Of a stretch of DNA of 43,775 nt, positions 33,558 through 41,582 are shown one piece after another. This stretch comes from an uncultured Lachnospiraceae bacterium. GTDB taxonomy: Bacteria > Bacillota > Clostridia > Lachnospirales > Lachnospiraceae. Below the pieces are notes generated by a model. The model had not been told where the DNA came from, ran no database searches, and was given only the letters and a program-made list of their open reading frames with translations. The DNA is taken from contig CAJUDN010000017.1 of NCBI GenBank assembly GCA_910585355.1, positions 1 to 43,775 of the forward strand. The letters run 5' to 3'. The translations under genes and the position numbers were made by a program. Every line of letters begins with the position of its first letter. Position 1 is the stretch's first letter.

Positions 33558-34621
33558 TTTTGTTTATAATCGCGCTGGGGATTATTTTATTTGCGGTTGA
33601 GAATTATTCCATGTCACATACTCTGGACCAGGTGGAGCTTACCACTTCGCTGGATAAGGTGCTGGTGGAACCGGAGGAGGAATTTTTTTGGGCCATGACT
33701 GTCAAGAATGGAAAAAGGTTCCTGGTGCCGTATCTGAAGATTCGGGAGCAGGTGCCGGAGGGACTCACGTATTCAGATACGGGAGAGCCAGTGGAAGAGA
33801 GCGGAGGAATGGGGCTTTCTTCGATCTTATATCTGGCGGGGAGACAAAAGACAGAGCTTGTGAGAAAGGTGCTGCTTAAGGAACGCGGCCGGTATTTTTT
33901 CCGCGGCTCCCTGGTGGAGGCCGGAGATTTCTTAGGGATACGGATTCTTCTGGAATCCTATCCGGAACTTACGGAGATGGTAGTGAAACCAAGGCCTTAT
34001 CCCGGGAATGAACTTTCCTTGCTTCTTGGCGGCTATCTGGGAGAATTTTCTGTGGAGAAAAGCCTGTTTGAGGATCCCATTCTTACGTTGGGATTTCGGG
34101 AATACACAGGCCGGGAACCATTTTCCTCTATAAGCTGGACGCAGAGCGCCAGGCTTGGAACCTTGTTGGTAAAGCAGCAGGAATGTATGTCGGATATGAC
34201 CTGTACCGTGCTTTTAAATACAGAATGCCGGATGGTAAAGACGTCTGGACCCTCCCTGGAAAAATGTTTTTCCATGGTGCGGAGCGTATGCGAGGAACTG
34301 GAACGGAAACGGATTCCATATGATTTCTGCACCAATGGGATTATTGCGGGAGCCATGGGAAACTGGAGAACAGTGGAGGAAGGCCTGGGGGCCGGGCATT
34401 TAAGTACGATCCTGGAGGGATTGGGAAGAATGACTTATGACTGCCGGGAAGAGACCGTTACTTTTTACAGCCGGATTCTTAAGGGGAGCCGGGCCGGGCG
34501 GAGTTTTCTTTTGGTGGCTCCGGAGCAGACAGAGGAGACAGAGCGGTTTCTATTGGCACTGGAGGAGCGGTCCGGACGGAAGGCGCTCTTCTTATGTGCA
34601 AAAGAGATGGAGGAAGCGTAG
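33554..34621 (+). CDS. DUF58 domain protein
   Basis: A 355-residue protein of the DUF58 family that accompanies MoxR ATPases. One hydrophobic N-terminal segment (MILFIIALGIILFAV) anchors it; next comes a beta-rich region (about 20-150), then the DUF58 core with YTGREPFSSISWTQSARLGTL around residue 185 and a vWA-like fold after it. The family's MIDAS-type metal residues are not obvious by eye. It starts in an ATGA overlap with moxR and ends 1 bp before the next gene, so the three are tightly coupled. Confidence 0.9.
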   Translation: MILFIIALGIILFAVENYSMSHTLDQVELTTSLDKVLVEPEEEFFWAMTVKNGKRFLVPYLKIREQVPEGLTYSDTGEPVEESGGMGLSSILYLAGRQKTELVRKVLLKERGRYFFRGSLVEAGDFLGIRILLESYPELTEMVVKPRPYPGNELSLLLGGYLGEFSVEKSLFEDPILTLGFREYTGREPFSSISWTQSARLGTLLVKQQECMSDMTCTVLLNTECRMVKTSGPSLEKCFSMVRSVCEELERKRIPYDFCTNGIIAGAMGNWRTVEEGLGAGHLSTILEGLGRMTYDCREETVTFYSRILKGSRAGRSFLLVAPEQTEETERFLLALEERSGRKALFLCAKEMEEA

Positions 34622-34622
34622 A

Positions 34623-35708
34623 ATGGATATGCTGGTCTTAAAGGTTTTAACGGATGGAAGCCTGTATCTGGCTGTTTTCATGCCTTTTTTCATATCTGCG
34701 CCTGCCTGGGGAAGGGTGGGACTTTTAGCCATTTTTGCGTCCTGGGCAGTTTGGCTGTTTTTTAACTGGGAGAAAAAAGGACTGGAAGGAACTATACCGA
34801 AGGCCGTATTTCTGGAGTGGAAGCTTTTGGCGGCAGCCATGTTATTTGAAGTGACATTCTTGGGAGTGACTGCCTGGAGACGGCAGTGCGCTCCTTTTGC
34901 GCTCTGCTTTTTTGCCGGCAGCATTCTCCTTTTGCGGGGAAGCAGACTGCAGGGAAGCGGTCAGAAACGGGAGGCGTTCTGGGGCGCCAATGGATGGGAG
35001 CTTTTTGGCATGCTTTTGGCGGCGGCGGTTTTGTCCTGGAAGCCGGTGATACGGTGTTTTTTGGGGGGTCTGGGTACGCTGTATCGGACTTTCCTTCTTC
35101 CAGTGATTGAGGCTTTTCTTACGGTTTTCATAAAGATTCTCATGTGGATTGCAAAATATCTGGCTTTATTGTTTCCCGGAGGGTTGGAGAAAATAAAAAT
35201 GGATGGAGAGATTTCCCTTGACGGCGGGATGCCCCCGGACCTGGGAGCGGCAGAAACAGGACAGGTTCCCCTTGTCGTAAAGGTTCTGGGCATAGGCATC
35301 CTGGCATTTGCCGCATTCTTGTTTTTCCGATTTCTGTTCCGGAAACTGTCGGAGTCCGGAGGAAAGAAAAAAATGTATGCGAGAGGAGAAGTGAAACGGA
35401 GTTACCTGAGGGCAGAGGACAAACGTGTGTCCGGAAAGGGGTTTTGGGGCGGAGAGAGAAATGTACGATACTATTACCGAAAATACCTGAAGCTTTGTAT
35501 CCAGGGTGGTCTGGACATGGAAAGCCATGGCGTCACCAGTGAACAGGTCCATGAGCGGGCGGCAAATTTATGGGGAATGGAAGAGGAACTTGCGAAGCTC
35601 AGGACCATATATTTAAAGATCCGCTACGGAAAACGGAAGGAAAGCGGAAGCGAAAGAGCGAAAGCCAGGGAGATATACAAAAAAGTAAAGGAACGGGCGG
35701 AAAAATAA
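34623..35708 (+). CDS. Membrane protein with C-terminal DUF4129-like domain
   Basis: A 361-residue protein with about six hydrophobic segments between 10 and 190, another near 220-240, and a soluble C-terminal region (about 270-361) with VRYYYRKYLKLC and GVTSEQVHERAANL, resembling the DUF4129 tail of transglutaminase-like TgpA proteins. The transglutaminase core that normally lies between membrane part and tail is absent. The start at 34623 has GGAGG at 34608-34612; a longer frame from 34437 overlaps DUF58 and is not credible. It completes a MoxR-DUF58 unit. Confidence 0.72.
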   Translation: MDMLVLKVLTDGSLYLAVFMPFFISAPAWGRVGLLAIFASWAVWLFFNWEKKGLEGTIPKAVFLEWKLLAAAMLFEVTFLGVTAWRRQCAPFALCFFAGSILLLRGSRLQGSGQKREAFWGANGWELFGMLLAAAVLSWKPVIRCFLGGLGTLYRTFLLPVIEAFLTVFIKILMWIAKYLALLFPGGLEKIKMDGEISLDGGMPPDLGAAETGQVPLVVKVLGIGILAFAAFLFFRFLFRKLSESGGKKKMYARGEVKRSYLRAEDKRVSGKGFWGGERNVRYYYRKYLKLCIQGGLDMESHGVTSEQVHERAANLWGMEEELAKLRTIYLKIRYGKRKESGSERAKAREIYKKVKERAEK

Positions 35709-35767
35709 ATGAGACCGTTTCCTGTGCCAAAGGGACTTGCGCGGCATGGGAAGCGGTCCTATATACG

Positions 35768-37285
35768 TTACCGGGGGGATTTTTCTTTCAGGTACTGGCC
35801 GGCGTCTTTCAGGAAACTGGCAATAATCAAAAGGATCACCAGGGCCACCGGAAAGGCGGCAATGATGGATACCGACTGCAGATTGGCCATGGAGCTCTCA
35901 GAGAACACCAGGGCGATGGGGAATAAAATTAACATGATGGCCCAGAAAACCTTAACTGCTGTGTGGGGTTCCTCGTCTCCTGCCATCTGCCTGTAGGTAT
36001 AGGAGGCGGCAACCAGGGAGATGGAGTCAAAGCTGGTGGCATAAAAGGCGATCATGGCGGCGATCAGAAGAATCAGAACCATAGGAGCCAGAGGCAGAGT
36101 GTCCACGATGGCGATGATGGTGGAATAGAGGTCCTGGGTAACCCCGTAAAGGCCCATGACATCCAGCTTTTTGCCCGCCTGAAGTCCCAGACTGTAATTC
36201 CCCAGGATCAGAAAGCTTAAAAAGGTGCCGCCCAGACTATAAATGTAGCCGCCTAAAATCGTTTGACGGATGGTGCGTCCCCTGGAAATGCTGCCGATGA
36301 AAAATGGCGACGCCACGCACCATACAATCCAGTAAGACCAGTAAAAGATCGTCCAGTTCTGGGGGAAGGAGGTGATTCTTAAGGGATCGGTAAAGGTGGC
36401 AAGGTTTATGAAATTCTGCGCCAGATTTCCGATTGCGGCAAATCCTGTCTCCAAAATGTACCGGGTTTCACCGCCGAACAGAAGCACATAAGCCAGCAGA
36501 CCAAAAAATAAATACATGCAGGAGGCGGAAAGCCGGGAAATTCCCTTCATTCCATGAACCAGGGCATAGGTGTAGACGATACATATCACAATCAAAATGG
36601 AAATAGTAATCCACTTTGATTCCGGAACTCCGGTGAGACGTGAAAGTACCTGAGCCATGAGCGGCGTGGCCAGAGAAAAAGTGGTGGCTGTCCCGGCTAA
36701 AAGAGCGAACAGAGCCAGAAGATCTATGGCTTTGCCCCAGATTCCATCCACTTTATTGCCAAGTATGGGGCGGCAGGCTTCGGAATATTTTTGTTTATGG
36801 CAGCCGCGGACGTGGAGCATGAAACCGAAAGCTACGGCCAGTACCAGATAAAAGCTCCAGGGAATAGGCCCCCAGTGGAAAATCGGGTAGGTGCTGGACC
36901 AGATCTGCATGGCTCCCATCTCAGCGATGTGGGGGTCGTTGGCATAGAGGATCCATTCGCAGAAGGAGTAGAAGAGGATGTCGGCCGCGAGCCCGGCAGT
37001 GAACATCATGCTGCTCCATGCAAAATCTGAATATCTGGGCTTCTCATTTTCTTTGCCAAGCCGGATGGAGCCATATCTGGAAAAGGCCAGATAGAGGGAT
37101 AAAAGAAAGATACCGAGGCCGATCACTAAATAGTACAGGCCAAAGGTGTCCCCCAGCAGAGAACGAAGCTGGTCCAGAATCTGTTTGGAGCCGTCCGGTG
37201 CTGCAATAAAGCTGATACATAAAAACAGGATCAGGCAGAAGGGAATGAAAACAGTACTCCAGTCAATTTTATTTCGCAATTTCAT
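35768..37285 (-). CDS. BCCT family transporter (betaine/choline/carnitine type)
   Basis: A 505-residue twelve-segment transporter of the betaine/choline/carnitine family. The signature region WTIFYWSYWIVWCVASPFFIG is present, as is the GIWGKAIDLLALFALLAGTATTF block. The third-helix motif reads AGLAADILFYSFCEW rather than the GMGIG of sodium-coupled betaine carriers; this is closer to CaiT-like exchangers, so the coupling mode is uncertain. No long osmosensing C-terminal tail. GAGGTG lies 5 nt before the ATG at 37285; a GTG at 37291 overlaps the ribosome site and is less likely. It is controlled from a palindrome-bearing promoter. Confidence 0.93.
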   Translation of the reverse strand: MKLRNKIDWSTVFIPFCLILFLCISFIAAPDGSKQILDQLRSLLGDTFGLYYLVIGLGIFLLSLYLAFSRYGSIRLGKENEKPRYSDFAWSSMMFTAGLAADILFYSFCEWILYANDPHIAEMGAMQIWSSTYPIFHWGPIPWSFYLVLAVAFGFMLHVRGCHKQKYSEACRPILGNKVDGIWGKAIDLLALFALLAGTATTFSLATPLMAQVLSRLTGVPESKWITISILIVICIVYTYALVHGMKGISRLSASCMYLFFGLLAYVLLFGGETRYILETGFAAIGNLAQNFINLATFTDPLRITSFPQNWTIFYWSYWIVWCVASPFFIGSISRGRTIRQTILGGYIYSLGGTFLSFLILGNYSLGLQAGKKLDVMGLYGVTQDLYSTIIAIVDTLPLAPMVLILLIAAMIAFYATSFDSISLVAASYTYRQMAGDEEPHTAVKVFWAIMLILFPIALVFSESSMANLQSVSIIAAFPVALVILLIIASFLKDAGQYLKEKSPR

Positions 37286-37299
37286 ATTCACACCTCGAT

Positions 37300-37339
37300 G
37301 TTCAATTTTTGAAATATTAATTAGTTATTGAACATTATA
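37300..37339 (-). promoter_or_regulatory. BCCT promoter with palindromic operator
   Basis: On the minus strand a perfect TATAAT (37334-37339) has a weak -35 about 17 nt upstream. Directly after it, GTTCAAT (37327-37333) and ATTGAAC (37300-37306) form a perfect 7-bp inverted repeat separated by 20 nt, between the -10 and the ribosome site. This position suits a repressor site. Confidence 0.65.
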
Positions 37340-37383
37340 GCATCGACGAGGGGAAAATGCAAGAAAAAAATGGCCGCGTGCTC

Positions 37384-37411
37384 CCTGTCCGCAGTACGCG
37401 GGCAAGAAGAT
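37384..37411. repeat. Short imperfect palindrome related to the 145-bp repeat stem
   Basis: CTGTCCGCAGTACGCGGGCAAGAAGAT at this place resembles the stem of the 145-bp repeat (CTTGTCCG...CGGACAAGAAGAT). It may be a single dispersed copy of the same intergenic element. Confidence 0.4.
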
Positions 37412-37476
37412 GCAAGGCGGAATGGTTACTAACTGGTTACTGTTCGGGAGGAAGATAAGCCGAAAAGCGGAAAAGG

Positions 37477-37505
37477 TTGAAGGCCCGGAAAACAGGTGTT
37501 ATAAT
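37477..37505 (+). promoter_or_regulatory. Promoter of the DUF5722 gene
   Basis: TTGAAG (37477-37482), a 17-nt spacer and a perfect TATAAT (37500-37505) lie 42 nt before the start codon. Confidence 0.72.
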
Positions 37506-37547
37506 GAGCATAGGATTCCAAAAACTTTACAGTAAAAAGGAGAGCGT

Positions 37548-38663
37548 ATGAAAATGACGATGAAAAAAATCGCAGGCCTCACACTTTCGGCGATCCTTGC
37601 CGCTTCCATGAGTATTACATCTCTGGCCTTTTACCAGCAGCCGGCCAGTAAAAAGGGGCTTCTGATTTCACAGCAGGAACTGTTCGATGATATTCTGGAA
37701 CTTGGAGTGGACCAGGTAATCTGCAACCAGGCATCCGACCAGAATACGGACGCGTATCTTCCGCTGGCAAAGAACTGTAAGAACAGCCAGATTACTCTGA
37801 CTATGATTCTTTTAAACAGGAGCGGTGCAAAAGATCCAAACCTGCTTCCGGTTTCCAGTCCCGTAGACGGCGTGGGAAATTATGCGTTTAATTCCATGAC
37901 TCCGGAGGGCGAGCAGGCAGTGCGGAACTATGCCAGGACGCTGGCCGGCGTTTATGGGAATTATGTTTCCAACTGGGTGATTGGAAACGAGGTCAATGAT
38001 GCGGCTCTCTGGGATTACAATGGGGTTTCCGATATGGATGAGCATGCTGCGGGCTATGCAAAGACCTTCCGGATTTTCTATGAGGAAATCAAGACAGTAA
38101 ATCCTGAGGCCAGAGTGTTTATTCCCTTCGATATGCGATGGAAGGCCACCAACGATCCTTTAAGATATCCGGTTCAGGACTACCTTCCGAAGCTCAACGC
38201 CCTGCTTAAGGACACGGAATACGGGATTGCATGGCACCCTTATCCGGTTCATTTCTTTACGAAACCGGAATTTCTGGATGACGACGGAATCTCTTTCGAT
38301 ATCAATACCACGCCGAATATTAATATGAAGAATCTGGATCTTCTGACCGATTATATGCAGAATGCGGACATGCTGGCGCCCGATGGAAGCGTCCGTCATT
38401 TAATCCTTTCCGAACAGGGTTTTACTTCCGCCTGTGAGAACGGGGAGGAGCGCCAGGCAGAGGCGATCAAGGCCGCCTATGAGATCGCAAAGAAGAATCC
38501 CTATGTGGACGGATTTTATCTGGTTCGCCAGGTGGACGCCAGAGGACAGGAGGCTGCCGGCGGCGCTTTTGGGCTTTGGACAAGAGATCCCGATGCATCC
38601 CGGGATGAGACTCCACTGGCAAAAAAGAAAGCATGGTATACGTATCAGACATTGGAAGAGTAA
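37548..38663 (+). CDS. Secreted DUF5722 family glycoside hydrolase-like protein
   Basis: A 371-residue secreted protein with a signal peptide (MKKIAGLTLSAILAASMSITSLAF). The rest looks like a TIM-barrel glycosidase of clan GH-A type: WVIGNEVND with Glu148 in the acid/base place and LILSEQGFT with Glu289 in the nucleophile place, plus WHPYPVHFF. This layout fits the DUF5722 family, whose substrate is not known to me. Encoded near surface-glycan genes, it may remodel extracellular polysaccharide. The ribosome site is AAAAGGAGAG. Confidence 0.85.
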   Translation: MKMTMKKIAGLTLSAILAASMSITSLAFYQQPASKKGLLISQQELFDDILELGVDQVICNQASDQNTDAYLPLAKNCKNSQITLTMILLNRSGAKDPNLLPVSSPVDGVGNYAFNSMTPEGEQAVRNYARTLAGVYGNYVSNWVIGNEVNDAALWDYNGVSDMDEHAAGYAKTFRIFYEEIKTVNPEARVFIPFDMRWKATNDPLRYPVQDYLPKLNALLKDTEYGIAWHPYPVHFFTKPEFLDDDGISFDINTTPNINMKNLDLLTDYMQNADMLAPDGSVRHLILSEQGFTSACENGEERQAEAIKAAYEIAKKNPYVDGFYLVRQVDARGQEAAGGAFGLWTRDPDASRDETPLAKKKAWYTYQTLEE

Positions 38664-38697
38664 GGCTCCGGGAGCAAGGTTCTAAGAGGAGGCAGGC

Positions 38698-39549
38698 ATG
38701 AGACGGTTGAAAAACAGGCTGATCGAGCTGGGGGTAATTATAGGCGGGAATCTGATTCTTGCATTTGCAACGGCATTCTTTATCTTACCATATAATATTG
38801 TCACGGGCGGTGTGGCCGGTATTGCCGTGGTTTTGGAACCACTGTTTCATATTCCGGCTCAGTGGACAATTAACGGCGTAGTGGTGATTATGTTTATTAT
38901 AGGAATGGTCTGTCTGGGAAAAGAATTCGCCATGAAAACGGTCATAAGCTCCATTGCCTACCCGCTGTTTTTGAATCTGATCATGGCGCTTCCGGTTTCC
39001 ATGCCAACAGACCTGGACCCGATTCTGGCCAGTCTGTACGGAGGAATCTTCACGGGAGCCGGAGTGGGGATTGTGATGCGTATGGGCGCCAGTACAGGCG
39101 GAATGGATATTCCTCCACTGGTGGTTCACAAATACACCAGACTTCCGCTTTCTAAGCTCGTATTTATTACAGATGTGCTGACGGTGGCCCTGGGGCTCAT
39201 TGCCTATGGCGTCAATAATGTTCTGATCGGCATGATTTCCGTGTATGTGGGCAGCCGGGTGATTGATATGGCTCTCACTTTTGGTGCAAAGCGTTCCAAA
39301 TCCCTGGAGATCATCTCCAGCCAGTATGAGAAGCTTCTGCCTTATATCCATGACAATCTGTACCGGGGCTCTACCATCATTGAGGCGGAAGGCGGTTACA
39401 CAAAGGAAAAGAGGCGGATTCTCCTTACGGCTGTTTCTTCCAACCAGTACAATAAGCTGATGCAGTATATCTATTCTGTGGACAGCGAGGCTTTTGTTAT
39501 TGTTCATGATGTTCTGGAAGTCCAGGGATACGGATTCACTTATGAATAA
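38698..39549 (+). CDS. YitT family membrane protein
   Basis: A 283-residue protein with five or six membrane segments (about 9-200) and a cytoplasmic C-terminal DUF2179 domain (about 220-280; GGYTKEKRRILLTAVSSNQYNKL and FVIVHDVLEVQGYGF). Both parts are typical of the YitT/YvjA group, of unknown function. It starts 34 bp after the DUF5722 gene with a GAGGAGG ribosome site and is probably co-transcribed with it. Confidence 0.93.
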   Translation: MRRLKNRLIELGVIIGGNLILAFATAFFILPYNIVTGGVAGIAVVLEPLFHIPAQWTINGVVVIMFIIGMVCLGKEFAMKTVISSIAYPLFLNLIMALPVSMPTDLDPILASLYGGIFTGAGVGIVMRMGASTGGMDIPPLVVHKYTRLPLSKLVFITDVLTVALGLIAYGVNNVLIGMISVYVGSRVIDMALTFGAKRSKSLEIISSQYEKLLPYIHDNLYRGSTIIEAEGGYTKEKRRILLTAVSSNQYNKLMQYIYSVDSEAFVIVHDVLEVQGYGFTYE

Positions 39550-39749
39550 AGGGAGTGGCCTGAATATAAATGAGACTTTAGAATCTTCACCGCTGAAACA
39601 AAAAAATGTGGGAAAATTAAGCCGGATTCTTAATTTTTGTATTGTAAGAAGACGGGCCTTCGATTATAATAAAGGCATAGGGTAACAGCTTCCGGAAGGC
39701 TGGAAGCAAAAAATTTATAGAATGGAAAAGAATTAGGAGGAGATAGGAC
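39550..39749. other. Gap before the aspartate aminotransferase gene
   Basis: A 200-bp gap. It holds a weak AT-rich hairpin with a short T-run (ATTAAG/CTTAAT, near 39616-39638) that could end the YitT transcript, the promoter at 39642-39670, and a small GCTTCC/GGAAGC hairpin at 39688-39707 in the leader. No ORF is credible. Confidence 0.5.
39642..39670 (+). promoter_or_regulatory. Promoter of the aspartate aminotransferase gene
   Basis: TTGTAA (39642-39647), a 17-nt spacer and a perfect TATAAT (39665-39670). Confidence 0.7.
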
Positions 39750-41030
39750 ATGAAACCATATCGTGAAATGTCGAAGGAAGAGCTTGCTTCATTAAAAGAA
39801 CAGTTAACAGCTGTTTACAAGGAGTATCAGGGCAAGAATTTAAGCCTGAATATGGCGCGTGGTAAGCCGAGTCCTGCACAGCTTGACCTTTCCCTGCCCA
39901 TGTTAGACGTATTAAACAGCAAAAGCGATTTCAATACGGCTGACGGTGATGTGAGAAACTACGGCGTTCTTACAGGCCTTCAGGAAGCTAAGGAACTGAT
40001 GGGCGCAATGATGGACGCGCCCGCAGAGAACGTGATTATGTACGGAAGCGCCAGCCTTACTCTTATGTATGATACGGTGTCCCGTTCCTATACCCATGGC
40101 GTAATGGGAAGCACTCCGTGGTGCAAATTAGACAAGGTGAAATTCCTCTGCCCGGTTCCGGGATATGACAGACACTTCGCAATTACTCAGTTTTTTGGAA
40201 TTGAAATGATTAATATTCCGCTTCATGACGACGGCCCGGATATGGACTTAGTGGAGAAGTATGTAAATAACGACGAGGCTGTAAAGGGTATCTGGTGTGT
40301 ACCGCTTTACTCCAATCCCTCCGGTCAGTGCTATTCAGATGAGGTGGTAAAGCGTTTCGCAAACTTAAAGCCGGCGGCGAAAGACTTCCGCATTTTCTGG
40401 GATAACGCATATTGTGTACATCATCTGTATCCGGATCATCCGGAGCATGTTCTGGAAATCCTTTCCGAGTGTGAAAAGGCTGGAAATCCAGATATGGTTT
40501 ACAAATTTGGTTCCACTGCGAAGGTTACCTTCCCGGGTGCCGGTATCTCCGCAATTGCCACTTCCAAGGCAAACATTGAGGATATCAAGAAGCAGATGAA
40601 CAACCAGTTAATCAGCCATGATAAGATCAACCAGCTCCGTCACGTTCGTTTCTTCAAGAATCTGGATGGAATCAAGGCCCATATGGCAAAGCACGCGGAG
40701 CTTCTTCGTCCGAGATTTGAGGCGGTTGACGAAATTCTTAACAGAGAGCTGGCAGGCCTTGAAATCGGAACCTGGACAAAGCCCAACGGCGGATATTTTG
40801 TATCCTTTGATTCTCTTGACGGATGTGCAAAGGCAATCGTTGCCAAGTGCAAAGAGGCCGGTGTTGTTATGACGGGCGCAGGCGCTACATACCCCTATGG
40901 CAAGGACCCGAAAGACAGCAATATCCGTATTGCTCCGTCCTTCCCGACTCTGGAGGATTTAAAGATGGCTGCTGAAATCTTCTGCGTATGTGTGAAGCTG
41001 GTAAGCATTGACAAGCTTTTAGAGGCATAA
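39750..41030 (+). CDS. Aspartate aminotransferase, type Ic
   Basis: A 426-residue PLP enzyme of the type Ic aspartate aminotransferase group (Aminotran_MocR family, without a DNA-binding domain). It has NMARGKPSPAQLDL at the N terminus, YSNPSGQCY (187-195), FWDNAYCVHHLY with PLP-binding Asp218, and FGSTAKVTFPGAG with Schiff-base Lys258. It should transfer the amino group between aspartate and 2-oxoglutarate. The gene has its own promoter, an AGGAGG ribosome site and a terminator, so it is monocistronic. Confidence 0.93.
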   Translation: MKPYREMSKEELASLKEQLTAVYKEYQGKNLSLNMARGKPSPAQLDLSLPMLDVLNSKSDFNTADGDVRNYGVLTGLQEAKELMGAMMDAPAENVIMYGSASLTLMYDTVSRSYTHGVMGSTPWCKLDKVKFLCPVPGYDRHFAITQFFGIEMINIPLHDDGPDMDLVEKYVNNDEAVKGIWCVPLYSNPSGQCYSDEVVKRFANLKPAAKDFRIFWDNAYCVHHLYPDHPEHVLEILSECEKAGNPDMVYKFGSTAKVTFPGAGISAIATSKANIEDIKKQMNNQLISHDKINQLRHVRFFKNLDGIKAHMAKHAELLRPRFEAVDEILNRELAGLEIGTWTKPNGGYFVSFDSLDGCAKAIVAKCKEAGVVMTGAGATYPYGKDPKDSNIRIAPSFPTLEDLKMAAEIFCVCVKLVSIDKLLEA

Positions 41031-41050
41031 TTCATATTTGTAAAAAAATT

Positions 41051-41095
41051 AAGGGACTGAGGCCGTTTTTCGGCCTGCGGTCCCTTTACTTTTTG
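41051..41095 (+). terminator. Intrinsic terminator after the aspartate aminotransferase gene
   Basis: AAGGGACTGAGGCCG (41051-41065) pairs with CGGCCTGCGGTCCCTT (41071-41086) around a TTTTT loop, followed by a T-rich stretch. Confidence 0.88.
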
Positions 41096-41151
41096 TCCCG
41101 GCTATACTAAAATGGAAGAAATTGTCCGAAAGTATACAGGAGGATGAATAA

Positions 41152-41568
41152 GTGGGGAAAATAAAAGAAGGCGTGGTGAAAGAAGGAATTGCCTATCTGG
41201 TTTTCGGCGTGCTGACGACGGTAATTGACTATGTGATTTCCAATGCGCTGTTTTATGCTGGGCATATGGGTTCCATTTCGTCTCAGACCATTGGCTGGGT
41301 GGCGGCTGTATTGTTTGCTTTTGTGACAAATAAGTGGTGGGTATTCGGGAGCCATACTCTGATTCCGGCCGAGGTGTGGAGAGAATTCGTATCTTTTGTG
41401 CTCTGCCGGGTGGTTACCTTTTTATTCAATCTGGCAGCAATTTTTGTAATGGTGGATTTACTGGAACTGGAGTTCTTTATCTGTAAGCTTCTGATTTCAG
41501 TGGTGGTGGTGGTTTTGAATTATGTGTTCAGCAAAATCCTCATATTTGCCCATAAGAAAGAAAAATAA
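41152..41568 (+). CDS. GtrA family membrane protein
   Basis: A 138-residue protein with four membrane segments and the GtrA pattern: YLVFGVLTTVIDYVISNAL, then FVTNKWWVFGS in the second helix, FVLCRVVTFLFNL and a last helix ending in NYVFSKILIF. GtrA proteins help move polyprenyl-phosphate sugars across the membrane. Translation starts at GTG after AGGAGG. A YfhO-type gene follows 14 bp later; GtrA plus YfhO matches the CsbB-GtcA-YfhO type of lipoteichoic-acid glycosylation, though the GT2 partner is not adjacent. Confidence 0.93.
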   Translation: MGKIKEGVVKEGIAYLVFGVLTTVIDYVISNALFYAGHMGSISSQTIGWVAAVLFAFVTNKWWVFGSHTLIPAEVWREFVSFVLCRVVTFLFNLAAIFVMVDLLELEFFICKLLISVVVVVLNYVFSKILIFAHKKEK

Positions 41569-41582
41569 AGGAGTATTCCCTG

